Source of the DNA: Ehretia macrophylla
Taxonomy: Eukaryota; Streptophyta; Magnoliopsida; Boraginales; Ehretiaceae
DNA length: 64,000 nt
Assembly: GCA_037974665.1 (NCBI GenBank)
Contig: CM075764.1
Coordinates: 81,615,825 to 81,679,824, forward strand
Reading direction: 5' to 3'
Every line of letters begins with the position of its first letter. Within the stretch, counting starts at the first letter, position 1. Both the position numbers and the translations under genes were made by a program. The notes beneath the pieces are model-generated. The model saw only the letters and a program-made list of their open reading frames with translations, was not told the DNA's origin and made no database searches. Shown in pieces: positions 23,436 through 36,246 of this stretch.

Positions 23436-24127
23436 ACCTACTTATATATACATATTATATTACATAAAACAACAAAGCAAACCAAACAAAAGGAAAAGAA
23501 AGAAAATCGGGACAAAGAGCAAAGATGGGAAAGAAAGAAAAAGAAAAGAAAAAACAGAGAAAATCGAGGCCAAGCTAAAATTGAGCATTCTTGAGCAATT
23601 CTTAGGAGATTCAAGGTGGTTTCTTGCATATTTCTTTCATTTCTAACTTCTAGGAGGTGAGGGATTTAGCATAAATTTGCATATATAATATTTATGTCTT
23701 GACTTTAAATTTCTAGATTTGTTAGTAAATGCTTGTATAATGCTTGAATATAGTATTAATTTTTGTCTACAAGCTATGGAGACTTATTTTATGTAGTTTA
23801 TTGTCTTAACTATTGAATTCTTGCAATGGATCAATTTTAGTAGATGATGAATAGTAGATTTTCTGGGATTTTGTTAAAATTTGATTGTGAGCTTGATTCT
23901 ATGCAATTAAATGTTGCCATATGTGCTAGTGAACATAGGTAAGTGATTAGAATGAATAAAATTTGAATGAACTTGGATAATCTTGTTAAAATTGGCTTGG
24001 AATCAAAGGGCTTTGCATAAAATGTTAATCTGGGTGCAATTGAATGCTATAGATAGTGTTTATTAGGTGAAGTAGTGCTTAAAATGCTTTTATAGCACCA
24101 AATTGAGGGTTTGTTTAGGTACTTGTA

Positions 24128-26717
24128 GTTCAAACGGACCTCAGGGCCTTCGGGCTTTTGTGATAGGTGTAGTTAAAAGTGTGATTTCATGGCTCTAAGT
24201 GGTGCCATAAAGTGTCATTAGAAGTGTAAAAAAAGCTAACTTGTGAATATTGTAAATTGTGTTTCGTTTGTGTGTCAAATTGCATTAGTAGACAAAGGGA
24301 AAAAGTGACTAAGTTGGATTAAACACTAGTAATGACCTTTATGTGGTTGGTTAAGTGCTAAAAGAGGCTTGGTTTAATTGTTCATGCATTTGGTGAAGTT
24401 TTGTGAATAGTGATTATTTGATTAGTTCGAATGAATATGTCTAATTCTTGTTATATTGCTTATATATTATAACTACATGCGAGGGCAACCTACTTTGTTG
24501 TCCCTCATTTGTGTTCATTGAATATATATTGTCATTGTTATCTTGTGTGAATTGTATTGTGGTTGCGCAACCATTTGGGCATAGTAGTGTCGAGGAAGTC
24601 GGGTAGCATCGGGCTTGCCGGTATATCTCGGCTACCATGGTCCCTAATTCCACTCTCGCATGGTTCGGAGATTGCCAAGGGGTCCTGGGTTGTAGGATTT
24701 CTGGGTATATCCGAAGTACACCCACTGGAGTGTTATGAGTTTATGCCGGCACATTGATCAAGTTCGTGGTTCGTGGATCGAGGTTCATGATTGAGATCGA
24801 GACTTTGGAGTGTTTGGGGTTATCAAGATCATGTCCTTTTTATTGTGTGGTATTTAATTGATGAATTGATTCTTTATTGTATAGTTGTTATTCTTGTGTC
24901 TAACTATTTTACTGCATGAAAGGCTTTTCAAAAACGCCCTAGTTAACTATATCCCATCCCTTACTGGGCAACTATGTTTGTTTATTCCTCTTTTTACCAT
25001 GTTTTAGGATGAGCCAAGGTTGAAATACCTGCTGTGTGGTTTATTTGCTCATCAGTGTGCGGGAAGTGGAGGATTGTGATTATGTTTAGCTTGTGACGAA
25101 TTTGCACACCGTATGGTTTTGTATGTTATTATGTTGTTTTGGAAGTTTGTAATATGAAGCTTAGAGTTTTGTATGATTTGTAGTTAGAGGATGGCATATA
25201 ATAACTTTAATGTTCTACCTTATTGCCTAGATAGTTGTATGCTTGTATGGGTAAATGGAGGAAAGTTGATTGACTTAAAATCTAAAATAAGGAAGGAGAT
25301 AAGATTAGAGTGGTATGATAATCGAAAACTTGATCTTAGAATTTCAATAAGTAATGACAATGCATGCTTGTATGTCTTATATTGTTGTAGTAGAGAGGCT
25401 CGGATGGCCTTTTAGACTTAGGAAGTTCAAACGGACCTCGAGGCCTTCGGGGCTTTTGTGATAGATGTAGTTAAAACTGTGATTTCATGGCTCTAAGTGG
25501 TGCCATAAAGTGTCATTAGAAGTGTAGAATAGCTTGTGAATATTGTAACTTGTGTTTCGTTTGTGTATCAAATTGCATTAGTAGACAAAGGGAAAAAGTG
25601 ACTAAGTTGGATTAAATATTAGTAATTGACATTTATGTGGTTGGTTAAGTGCTAAAAGAGGCTTGGATTGATTGTTCATGCATTTGGTGAAGTTTCGTGA
25701 ATAGTGATTATTTGATTACTTTGAATGAATATGTCTAATTCTTGTTATATTGCTTATATGTTGTAATTACATGCGAGAGCAACCTACTTTGGTGTCCCTC
25801 ATTTGTGTTCATTGAATATATATTGTCATTGTTATCTTGTGTGAATTGTATCATGGTTGCGCAACCATTTGGGCATGGTAGTATCGTCCAGCCGAACGGC
25901 TTCACGCTTGCCGGTATACCTCGGCTACCATGGTCCCTAATCCCACTCTCGCCTGGTCCGGAGATCACCAGAGGGTGTTGGGTCGTAGGATTTCGGGGTA
26001 CATCCGAAGTACAGCCATTGGAGTGTTATGGGTTTATACCGACACATTGATCGAGTTCATGGTTCGTGGATCAAGGTTCGTGATCGAGATCGAGACTTTG
26101 AAGTGTTTGGGGTTATCGAGATCGTATCTTTTTTATTGTGTGGTATTTAATTGATGAATTGATTCTTTATTGTATAGTTGTTATTCTTGTGTTTAACTGT
26201 TGCATTGCATGAAAGGCTTTTCGAAAATGCCCCAGTTAACTGTATCACATCCATCACTGGGCAACTGTGTTTGCTTATTCCTCTTTTTACCATGTTTCAG
26301 GAGGAGCCAAGGTTGGAATGCCTGTTGTGTGGTTTATTTGCTCATCAGTGTGCGGGAAGTGGAGGAATGTGATTATGTTTAGCTTGTGACCTATTTGGAG
26401 ACCTTATGGTTTTGTATGTTATTATGTTGTTTTGGAAGTTTGTTATATGAAGCTTAGAGTTTTGCATGATTTGTAGTTAGAGGATGGCGTGCAATAACTT
26501 TAATGTTCTACCTTATTGCCTAGATAGTTGCATGCTTGTATGGGTAAATGGAGGAAGGTTGATTGACTTAAAATCTAAGATAAGGAAGGAGATAAGATTA
26601 TAGTGGTATGATAATCGAAAACTTGATCTTAAAATTTCAATAACTAATGACAATGCATGCTTGTATGTCTTATATTGTTGTAGTAGAAAGGATCAGATGA
26701 CCTTTTTGACTTGGGAG
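24128..26717 (+). repeat. 1297-bp tandem duplication inside the LTR
   Basis: GTTCAAACGGACCTC begins both copies, at 24128 and 25425, and similarity continues through the GC-rich block, the second hairpin and the acceptor. The copies differ by a few per cent. Copy 2 has lost pairing in hairpin A (25775-25800). Confidence 0.85.
24481..24506 (+). promoter_or_regulatory. LTR hairpin A (GAGGGCAAC stem)
   Basis: GAGGGCAAC, loop CTACTTT, GTTGTCCCTC: GAGGG pairs with CCCTC and CAAC with GTTG around a one-base bulge. Confidence 0.6.
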
Positions 26718-26880
26718 GTAATGTTGTAAATTTTTATATATCGTTTTTGTGGCTATTTCATCTGCATGTAGGATTGTGGATAGGCCTAGAAATAGGAAAA
26801 ACTCTGTCCGTTTTTTCTCGTTTTCGTAACCTCGGGTTTTAGATCGGGGCTCTGGTCTCATAAGGGATCGGGGTATTACA

Positions 26881-27153
26881 AATGTATATAAATAAATCTG
26901 AATTTTTAGTGTTCTAAAATCATATCTTAGTTTCTTTGGAATTTTATTATCCAATAATAATTAAAACACATGAAGTTTTAACACAAACTTTCAGGAAAAC
27001 ATTTCCATTAACTCCTATGTAAATTCTAGGGAATTCTATTTTCAAATTCTATTAATTCTAACCTTCTAAATTACTACCAACTAAGTAATTTAGTCAAGGC
27101 TTAATTCTATTTCAAAACCATGAACAATTTATTTATCTAAAATTAATTTAGTA
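26881..27153 (-). mobile_element. Copia right LTR, segment 2 (truncated)
   Basis: Continues the match to 3845-4085. It stops at about 27153, in mid-LTR, where unrelated H-family LTR sequence begins. Confidence 0.6.
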
Positions 27154-27165
27154 AAAGACATTTAG

Positions 27166-27192
27166 GGGAAACAACAAAGTAGATTGTTTCCC
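27166..27192 (-). promoter_or_regulatory. LTR hairpin A (10-bp stem)
   Basis: In sense: GGGAAACAAT, loop CTACTTT, GTTGTTTCCC; ten pairs, one of them G-U. The best-formed instance in the window. Confidence 0.7.
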
Positions 27193-27468
27193 GAACACAT
27201 TCGCATTTCATATTCATTTAACAAGCTATAACTAAGCAATCAAGCAGTTAAACCATACTTAGCACATGCATTTACCCTTCATCCAATTCAACTACATTAG
27301 CAACATTTCATGCCTTGACAACACATTCAACAATTAAAGAAGTAAAATCAACAAACTACTTAATTCCTAGCAACATATAAGCCAATTCTAGCAACATATA
27401 ATACACTAACTCAACCATATAACACCCAACTTCACCTAGCATCAAACCAACTTAACGAGCAATTAAAA

Positions 27469-27473
27469 AGGGT
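27469..27473. repeat. Target-site duplication AGGGT, left of element J
   Basis: Matches AGGGC (36247-36251) except for one transition. The paralog near 51764 (GAGGGCAGCCC) shows AGGGC as the original site. Confidence 0.8.
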
Positions 27474-27883
27474 TGTAACGCCCTGATCCTTCACGAGACC
27501 GGAGGCTCTAATAGCCATGCTAATCACAACCCAATTCCAATTCGGTCACCAATTTTAGGAAAAAACGGACGGAGTTTTCCCTATATATAAGACTATGTAG
27601 AAACCTGCAAACATCAACATACCACCACCAGACCATAATCCATAGCCTCAATCCATTTCATCCTTACAAACATGCAAGTCAACTAGATAACAACGTAAAT
27701 ATTACAAGTTAATAAAACATTACAAGCCATTCATAACTATCAATATATTTTAACCTTAACTTTACAATTACAAAACGGAATTCAATGACAATCCACGTAA
27801 GCCAGCATAGTCAACACGAAATTCTCGAGCCTTCTTTTCTACCTCAGATAGCACTGATCCTAAAAGGTGTTAGAAACGAGGGT

Positions 27884-27904
27884 GAGTATACAACATGTAT
27901 ACTC
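27884..27904 (-). promoter_or_regulatory. LTR hairpin B (8-bp stem, J left LTR)
   Basis: GAGTATAC (27884-27891), loop AACAT, GTATACTC (27897-27904); perfect pairing, flanked by GGGT and AGTGAGG. Confidence 0.65.
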
Positions 27905-28340
27905 AGTGAGGGAGGTGATGCTTCCATGAGATGCAACAAGAATAATAACATATACAACACAAAATTACAAAGTTAATTAGACAAGTATTTAACCACGTAT
28001 AAAAAGGATACAGTTCCACATTTGACTTCAATCACGAGCCACGAGCCAAGATCTTCTAGCAAGTACCGGCAAAACCCTTATTCCTCCAAAATGGGGTAGT
28101 CCGGATGTACCCTGATCCTACGACCCTTTCTCCTGAGGTAGGTCCATATGCCCAGCAAGGTAAACCACGCCTCTGGGGTAGTGGAGTATACTCAGCGAGA
28201 GAAAGGGAATAAGCACCATGGTAGTCGAGGGAGCACGGCAAGCCCGATGCCGCCCGTATATCTCGACGCTACCAGGTCCGAAAAGGTTGCGCAACCCAGA
28301 GTCAAGATCACGAGAGCCAATAATATCAAATATCACATAA

Positions 28341-28366
28341 GAGGAATAACAAAGTAGGCCGCCCTC
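28341..28366 (-). promoter_or_regulatory. LTR hairpin A (weak, J left LTR)
   Basis: In sense: GAGGGCGGC, loop CTACTTT, GTTATTCCTC. The loop is exact but only the outer pairs remain. Confidence 0.4.
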
Positions 28367-31300
28367 GCAAGTAGTTGCAATATGAGCATTATAACAATAT
28401 AAACAATTATATTAAACTCCACAATTATGAACAATAAAATAAACTAAAATGCACAAAAGAATAAAAACTCCCTCACCTTTATCAAGCCTCAAGATGTAAA
28501 AATGGCTTCGTTACTCCAACTTTCCTTGGATTACCTTGAATATGAATACCCTAGTTTTCATATAAGTATAACATTTTAGCAGTTGACTATAGAAGGTTTA
28601 GCAACTATCTTTCACATCCAAGAATCTATATTACATACTTTATTTTATTGTAACTTAGTTAAACACCATAGCTTTGTAACAATAGAGAAGCATTTACATA
28701 TATATAAAGTTAGGCTAACTATAACTAATCAAATTGTACTTAACATATAAACTAAATGTCAACTGTACAAGTGGACTCAATTAACATGTATTGGTTAACA
28801 TCTTTACATTTAACTTACATTCTAATTAATTCTTCAAACATTCAATACAAGTTTCCAAGTGCAAAGTTAATACCGCAAGCTCAACTAGGACATTTTTCAA
28901 TTCCTCTAACAGAAGCTTAACTTAATCAACTCGGTTACCTAGGCTATTGACCTCCAAACTATCTGATTTTTATGTATAATCGTATCTCTTCGAGTGTAGT
29001 TAATTTTAAGTTCAAACGGTGCTCAATTTCCAGTTAAATTCCAAAAGTTATAACCCTTACCACGCAACCACGCATAGTTGGGCAGAACCAGCGATTTTTT
29101 AGCTACATTTCGGAAATGATGTGATTAGAGGATTAAAACATTAGAATTAACCTTAGCCCTAGAAATCAACATTTGCTCTAAACTGCCTAATCTAGCTGTT
29201 GTACAAATTTTGTTAAGTTTTGAGTACGTTTACCAGGTCAAAAGAGCATCGAAAGACAGGGGCAGTAAGCTGATCCGAACATAACATTAGCTTATATTAT
29301 CAAGTAATAATTCATAACTAGGTAATTTGTGTTAGATAAACTTCTTTCAAGTAATTTCACAAATAATAGAGCTACCACACACTATCATCTTCATCCTCAA
29401 GACAATACAACAACTAACACACCACCAATTCCAAGTTAGCTAACCTCAACCCTTCAAATTCACACCATTGATACAATAAACAAGTTAACTAGCTAAAACT
29501 AAGCTTAGATCATCTTATTTCAACATTTTCCATGTAGCTTAAAGACAACTCAACCATATAAACAAGTTACTTCACAATTAATTCACTTCAACTTGATTAC
29601 AAGGTTTCATTAAACTAAGTATCCAATTAGAATACTACATTTTAACCCCAAACATACCCACTATAAAGCATGCTCCAAGAATCATTTCCATATTCCACAC
29701 TTCACTTACATAAGTTACCTACCACATGCTTTGACAATCTATTTACTTTATGATTTACAAGTCTCCCTGATTATTGATCATTAACATGTATACATTTTCC
29801 ATTAATTACTTAGCATGCACGGCTCTAAGCATCTAGAATCCTTAAACACATTTAATAAACTAGAATTACCAAGTTAACACCAATGAAACACTTAAAATGC
29901 TTAACACATAACATTTTCCATTTTAACAAAACATGCCATCTAAACCTATTATTCACGTAACATGCTCAAGGGTCAAGCAAATGTAAATATTCCATAATAG
30001 TACTATCAATCAATAAAGCTATTAACTCATACTTATTTTCATTACAATTAACTCAACTATAAAGCAATTATCATGAAATTAACTATACGAACACAAAGGG
30101 GTCAATATTATACTTTTCACAAAACTTACCAAAAGCTCACACATGCCTTAGAATTGCATTTAGACATGCTCGGAGCAACTACAAAGCAATACAAGTACTA
30201 AAACAATTAATTCATTCATTTTCCCTTTGTTCAACTAGGCTATTTAGCTTCCTTCCAGAATTCAAGGATCAAGTTAAGCTAGCTAACCATCTTACCAATC
30301 TAAAGATACCTAAATACCTCATTTAGAGCCTCCAAATCATAACCTAGAGTACAAGTACACGAAAACACCGAAAATACCTCTTTGTGGGTTTACACTACAA
30401 GTACCAATTCCGGAACCCAAACAAGCAAAACGAAGGCACTTCTAAGGCTTCAATACTTAATAAAGACTAGTCATAACCTCAAAACGTGTCTGGATTCAAG
30501 TTAACCCCGAAATCCCTTTCTAAAATGGCCTATTTTGATCAAATTACCCAAGTTTTGAGCCTAACAAGCGCAATTAACATTTTTTCATGTTCATGGACCT
30601 AATTAGCATCTACTAGAAGCCTCGAATAGAATTAAATTGTAACATTTTTTGGAAACCCTCGTTTGGTACTATTCATCATCTTCCTCATGTAGGTTCTTGC
30701 TAAGAACTTAGTCCTAAGCTATACCAATGCATAAAGATGTTCTCTAGCATGTAATTATATCATATCTAGCAAGAATCAAGCAATTTATAGCACAAAAATA
30801 GTAAATCCGAAAATTATAAAAACTTGGCATAAACTTTAAATAGCAAGGATGATGCATCTCACTCACCAAAGAGCCTTGTGTAGGGTGGATGAGGACTTTG
30901 GAGAGGTGGAATGAGGTCCAGGTTAATGATTCTTGAGCAAATTTGAAGAAAATAGCAAAAATTTCTCCTCTCTTTTCCTTTCTTGAGGTCAACGGGTTTG
31001 GGGGTAGTTTTAGGGATTTTTTCTTTTTGTTTTTATGAGCATTTGTATGCATATATGGTATATGATGTATATATGTATGTGTTGTATATTTAACTTAAGT
31101 CAATTACCACAAAATCTTGGTCAAACTATGTTAAATCTCAATTTAAATGCCAACTAGTTTAAAAACAATGTTTACACTACGTAACACTATTCAACGAAAC
31201 ACTAATCATTTTTCAAACGCAAGTTCCTGACCTCCAAATTCCAAAACTATAAGTTCCCAATTCCTTTTATAAGTTATACTATTTAGGAAAAATATTAATT

Positions 31301-31442
31301 CGAGCAAATTAGACAGTTGGTTTTCTTTTAAATAGTAGCCACTAATAAAACATATAATCAAGAAAAAGAAATGCACATTGAAATACTCAAAGAGACATGC
31401 AACAGTTACGAATGAACGTGATGAGAAATTTTGGGTGTCACA

Positions 31443-31456
31443 TTCTCTCCCCCTTA
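31443..31456 (-). other. Polypurine tract of element J
   Basis: TAAGGGGGAGAGAA on the minus strand next to the 3' LTR. Confidence 0.85.
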
Positions 31457-31499
31457 AACAAATTGCATCCTCGCAATTTCTTCTTTTCAAGAGAAATCC

Positions 31500-31870
31500 A
31501 CATATGCATCTTGAATACCCTGAACAAGTAGTTCGAATGCGAGATCATAAAGAATTCCAAGTAGAAGTACCAAGAGAACACACCAATAAGAGCCTTCATA
31601 TGGAACTCCTTAGAACCCCATCATTCAGAAATGCCAATAAGAATTCCAACAAGATCTTCGTATGAAAACTGGAAAAATACCCGATTAGAAATCCAGAGTG
31701 AGAAATCAAAAGAAATCCCAACTATGAATGCCAAATAAAGGCTTTAATTAAGAAATCCAATTTAGAACTCCGAATAAGATTACCGAAGAAGAATCCAAGG
31801 AAAATGCCAACAAGAGCTCCAACAAGAATTCCAGAGGAAAATACAGAGAAAGATACCAGTGGCTGATTAT
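31500..31870 (-). repeat. Degenerate A/G-rich repeat in the internal region of J
   Basis: On the plus strand, units like AAGAATTCCAA and AAGAAATCC recur at intervals near 10-11 bases with many substitutions. Similar repeats occupy the same place, between tail codons and gag, in the H and G internal regions. Confidence 0.65.
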
Positions 31871-32448
31871 TAAATATCAAGCTCTGAGTAATGAATATTA
31901 TCCACTGATCATCATAAACTACTGATCAATTGCTCATCTTCTGTTGGTCTACCTCTTAGAAGGTCTGCTACTAGCCGACTCTTTTAGGGGGAATAAATTA
32001 CTTACCATTTCGAAGGGTAATGTGTGTATGCAGTTGATTATATTTAAAATAAATTCTTAATGCACATTATTACAATTAACTAAAGTAAGTAGATACTTAA
32101 TGAATCAATTAAATACACAATTAATCATATCAAATGCGCATGTCACGTAACCTTCACATATTGCACCTATACACCACATAAGTGCACTCATGATCACATA
32201 ATACACATATCACATATTTCTCATTACTACACAAATAAGTCACATAGGTCTACACAAAGTCACACATTTGCATGTATTGCAAATTCATCAGGTTAACACA
32301 GTAAGGCACATAAGTACACATTTTTGTACAAGTACACACACAAGGTTTACATACAAGCACGTTCCTATTCAAAACACACTTCATATGCACGCACTCAAGG
32401 GTCCCTACCAGCTAGGCCGAGGATCCTGTCCCGGCTGTGAGCTGCTAA
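31871..32448 (-). other. Leader and gag-start remnant of J
   Basis: A short stretch near 31955-31995 resembles the Arg/Pro-rich gag start but is not open. The rest is A/C-rich leader with many CACATA motifs, as in the leader of the complete element. No gene. Confidence 0.5.
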
Positions 32449-32460
32449 GCTCTGATCCCA
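32449..32460 (-). other. Primer binding site of element J
   Basis: TGGGATCAGAGC on the minus strand; one mismatch to TGGTATCAGAGC. Followed by CTTAGCAGCTC, similar to the other families. Confidence 0.85.
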
Positions 32461-32874
32461 CAACTGTAACACCCCGATCCCTCAAGAGACCGGAGGCTCT
32501 AATAGCCATGCTAATCACAACCCAATTCTAACCCGGTCACCAATTTTAGGGAAAAACAGACGGAGTTTCCCCTATATATTGGACTATCTAGAAACTTGCA
32601 AACATCAACATACCACCACCAGACCATAATCCACAGCCTCAATCCATTTCATCCCTACAAACATGCAAGTCAACTAGACAACAACGTAAAGACTACAAGT
32701 TAATAAAACATTATAAGCCATTCATAACTATCAATACATTATAAACTTAACTTTACAATTACAAAACGGAACTCAATGACAATCCACATAAGCCAGCATA
32801 GTCAACATGAAACTCTCGAGCCTTCTTTTCTACCTCAGATAGCACTGATCCTGAAAGGTGTTAGAAACGAGGGT

Positions 32875-32895
32875 GAGTATACAACATGTATACTC
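32875..32895 (-). promoter_or_regulatory. LTR hairpin B (J right LTR)
   Basis: Same 8-bp stem GAGTATAC / GTATACTC as in the left LTR. Confidence 0.65.
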
Positions 32896-33331
32896 AGTGA
32901 GGTAGGTGATGCTTCCATGAGATGCAACAAGAATAATAACATATACAACACAAAATTACAAAGTTAATTAGACAAGTATTTAACCACGTATAAAAAGGAT
33001 ACGGTTCCATGTTTGTCTTCAATCACGAGCCACGAGCCAATATCTTCTAGCAAGTGCCGGCAAAACCCTTATTCATCCAAAATGGGGTACTCCGGATGTA
33101 CTCTGATCCTACGACCCTTTCTCTTGAGGTAGGTCCATATGCCCAGCAAGGTAAACCACACCTCTGGGGTAGTGGAGTATACTCAGCGAGAGAAAGGGAA
33201 TAAGCATCATGGTAGTCGAGGGAGCACGGCAAGCCCGATATCGCCCGTGTTTCTCGACGCTACCATGTCTGAAAAGGTTGCGCAACCCTGAGTCAAGATC
33301 ACGAGAGCCAATAATATCAAATATCACATAA

Positions 33332-33357
33332 GAGGGATAACAAAGTAGGCCGCCCTC
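33332..33357 (-). promoter_or_regulatory. LTR hairpin A (J right LTR)
   Basis: In sense: GAGGGCGGC, loop CTACTTT, GTTATCCCTC; five outer pairs plus weak inner ones. Confidence 0.45.
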
Positions 33358-36246
33358 GTAAGTAGTTGCAATATAAGCATTATAACAATATAAGCAATTA
33401 TATTAAACTCCACAATTATGAACAATAAAATAAACTAAAATGCACAAAAGAATGAAAACTCTCTCACCTTTATCAAGCCTCAAGATGTAAAAATGGCTTA
33501 GTTACTCTAACTTTCATTGGATTATCTTGAATATGAATACCATAGTTTTCATATAAGTATAACACTTTAGCAATTGACTATAGAAAGTTTAACAACTATC
33601 TTTCACATCCAAGAATCTATATTACATACTTTATTTTATTGTAACTTAATTAAACACCATAGCTTTGTAACAATAGAGAAGCATTTACATATATATAAAG
33701 TTAGGCTAACTATAACTAATCAAAATTGTACTTAACATATAAACTAAATGTTAACTGTACAAGAGAACTCAACTAACATGTATTGGTTAACATCTTTACA
33801 TTTAACTTACATTCTAATTAATTCTTCAAACATTCAATACAAGTTTCCAAGTGCAAAGTTAATACCGCAAGCTCAACTAGGACATTTTTCAATTCCTCTA
33901 ACATAAGCTTAACTTAATCAACTCGGTTACCTAGGCTATTGACCTCCAAACTATCTGATTTTTATGTATAATCGTAACTCTTCAAGTGTAGTTAATTTTA
34001 TGTTCAAACGGTGCTCAATTCTGAGTTAAATTCCAAAAGTTATAACCCTTACCGCGCAACTACGCATAGTTGGCGGGAACCAGCGATTTTTGAGCTACAT
34101 TTCGGAAATGATGTGATTAGAGGGTTAAAACGTTAGAATTAGCCTTAGCCCTAGAAATTAACATTTTCTCTAAACTTCCTAATCTAGCTGCTAAACAAAT
34201 TTCGTTAAGTTTCGAGCACGTTTACCAGGTCAAAAGAGCATTGAAAGACAGGGGCAGTAAGCTGATCCGAACATAACATTAGCATATTAACTAGCTAAAA
34301 CTAAGCTTAGATTATCTTATTTCAACATTTTCCATGTAGCTTAAAGACAACTCTACCATGTAAACAAGTTACTTCACAATTAATTCACTTCAACTTGATC
34401 ACAAGGTTTCATTAAGCTAAGCATCCAATTAGAATACTACATTTTAACCCCAAACATACCCACTATAAAGCATGCTCCAAGAATCATTTCCATATTCCAC
34501 ACTTCACTTACATAAGTTACCTACCACATGCTTTGACAATCGATTTACTTTATAATTTACAAGTCTCCCTGATTATTGATCATTAACATGTATACATTCT
34601 CCATTAATTACTTAGCATGCACGACTCTAAGCATCTAGAATCCTTAAACACATTTAATAAACTAGAATTACCAAGTTAACACCAATGAAACACTTAAAAT
34701 GCTTAACACATAACATTTTCCTTTTTAACAAAACATGCCATCTAAACCTATTATTCACGTAACATGCTCAAGGGTCAAGAAATTGTAAATATTCCATAAT
34801 AGTACTATCAATCAATAAAGCTATTAACTCATACTTATTTCCATTACAATTAACTCAACTATAAAGCAATTATCATGAAATTAACTATACGGACACAAAG
34901 GGGTCAATATTATACTTTTCACAAAACTTTACCAAAAGCTCACACATGCCTTAGAATTGCATTTAGACACGCTAGGAGCAACTACAAAGCAATACAAGTA
35001 CTAAAGCAATTAATTCATTCATTTTCCCTCTGTTCAACTAGGCTATTTAGCTTCCTACCGGAACTCAAGGATCAAGTTAATCTAGCTAACCATCCTACCA
35101 ATCTAAGGATACCTAAATACCTCATTTAGAGCCTCCAAATCATAACCTAGAGCACAAGTACACGAAAACACCAAAAATGCTTCTTTGTCGGTTTACACTA
35201 CAAGTACCAATTTCGGAACCCAAACAAACGAAACGAAGGCACTTCTAAGGCTTCAATACTTAATAAAGACTAGCCATAACCTCGAAATGTGCCCGGATTC
35301 AAGTTAACCCCAAAACCCCTTTCTAAAATGGCCTATTTTTATCAAATTACCCAAGTTTCGAGCATAACAAGTGCATTTAACATTTTTTTCATGTTCATGG
35401 ACCTAATTAGCATCTACTAGAAGCCTCGAATCGAATTAAATTATAACTTTTTTCGGAAACCCTCATTTGGTACTATTCATCGTCTTCCTCATGTAGATTA
35501 TTGCTAAAAACTTTGTTCCAAGATATACCAATGCATAAAGATGTTCTTTAGCATGTAATAATATCATATCTAGCAAGAATCAAGCAATTTATAGCACAAA
35601 AATAGTAAATCAGAAAATTATAAAAACTTGGCATAAACTTTAAATAGCAAGGATGATGCATCTCACTCACCAAAGAGCCTTGTGGAGGGTGGATGAGAAC
35701 TTTGGAGAGGTGGAATGAGGTCTAGGTTAATGATTCTTGAGCAAATTTGAAGAAAATAGCAAAAATTTCTCCTCTCTTTTCCTTTCTTGAGGTCGACGGG
35801 TTTGGGGGTAGTTTTAGGGATTTTTTCTTTTTGTTTTTATGAGCATTTGTATGCATATATGATATATGATGTATATATGTATGTGTTGTATATTTAGCTT
35901 AAGTCAATTACCACAAAATCTTGGTCAAACTATGCTAAATCTCAATTTAAATGCCAACTAGTTTAAAAACAATATTTACACTACGTAACACTATTCAACT
36001 AAACACTAATCATTTTTCAAACGCAAGTTCCCGACCTCCATAGTCCAAAACTACAAGTTCCCGATTCCTTTTATAAGTTATACTATCTAGGAAAAATATT
36101 AATTCAAGTAAATTAGATAGTTGATTTTCTTATGAATAGTAGCCACTAATAAAACATATAATCAAGAAAAAGAAATGCACATTGAAATGCTCAAAGAGAC
36201 ATGCAACAGTTACGAATGAACGTGATGAGAAATCTCAGGCGTCACA

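Larger units (their letters stand above)
21925..26880 (+). mobile_element. Ty3 solo LTR enlarged by tandem duplications
   Basis: Inserted into the copia LTR: copy 1 has the uninterrupted sequence near 3833. The start reads TATGATACCCCGACC (a changed TGTGATACC) and the end GATCGGGGTATTACA. The flanks ATAAG and AATG are only approximate duplications, so the insertion is old. A second LTR-start-like block begins at about 22828. A 1297 bp segment is repeated in tandem (24128-25424 and 25425-about 26717). Without the extra copies the LTR would be about 2.7 kb, close to 234-2781. Sense is plus: donor-like GAG|GTGAGGG at 23656/23657, acceptor-like TTTTAG at 25006 and TTTCAG at 26300. Confidence 0.75.
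27154..27473 (-). mobile_element. H-family left LTR, segment 1 (truncated)
   Basis: Aligns with 51455-51770 of the complete H LTR. About half of the LTR, on its low-coordinate side, is missing at the junction. It contains a perfect hairpin A at 27166-27192 and ends at the J insertion. Confidence 0.75.
27474..31442 (-). mobile_element. 3' LTR of element J
   Basis: From TGTAACGCCC to GGGTGTCACA on the plus strand. In sense it has donor-like TTTG|GTGAGTG at 30867/30866 (a second, AAAG|GTGAGGG, near 28484), hairpin A 28341-28366, palindrome GGTTGCGCAACC 28285-28296, hairpin B 27884-27904, and CTTTTAG ending at 27860. Non-coding. Confidence 0.9.
27474..36246 (-). mobile_element. Element J: non-autonomous Ty3 with very long LTRs
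   Basis: LTRs at 27474-31442 (3969 bp) and 32465-36246 (3782 bp) flank only 1.0 kb of internal sequence. A primer site is at 32449-32460 and a polypurine tract at 31443-31456, both in minus orientation, and AGGG(T/C) flanks both sides. The internal part has no gag or pol apart from a few codons of the chromovirus tail (NCEDAICLRGREC) beside the polypurine tract, followed by a degenerate A/G-rich repeat. It resembles a large retrotransposon derivative that would depend on proteins from a relative. The right LTR lacks about 190 bases near 34290. Confidence 0.9.
32465..36246 (-). mobile_element. 5' LTR of element J
   Basis: From TGTAACACCCC to GGCGTCACA on the plus strand. Differs from the left LTR by several per cent, mostly transitions, and by a deletion of about 190 bases. 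In sense: donor-like TTTG|GTGAGTG at 35671/35670, hairpin A 33332-33357, palindrome 33276-33287, hairpin B 32875-32895, and CTTTCAG ending at 32851. Confidence 0.9.

Noticed and set aside
31500-31870. Regular short units suggestive of a CRISPR array
   Set aside because: Units are degenerate, about 10 bases, without constant repeats and unique spacers, and sit inside a plant retrotransposon.
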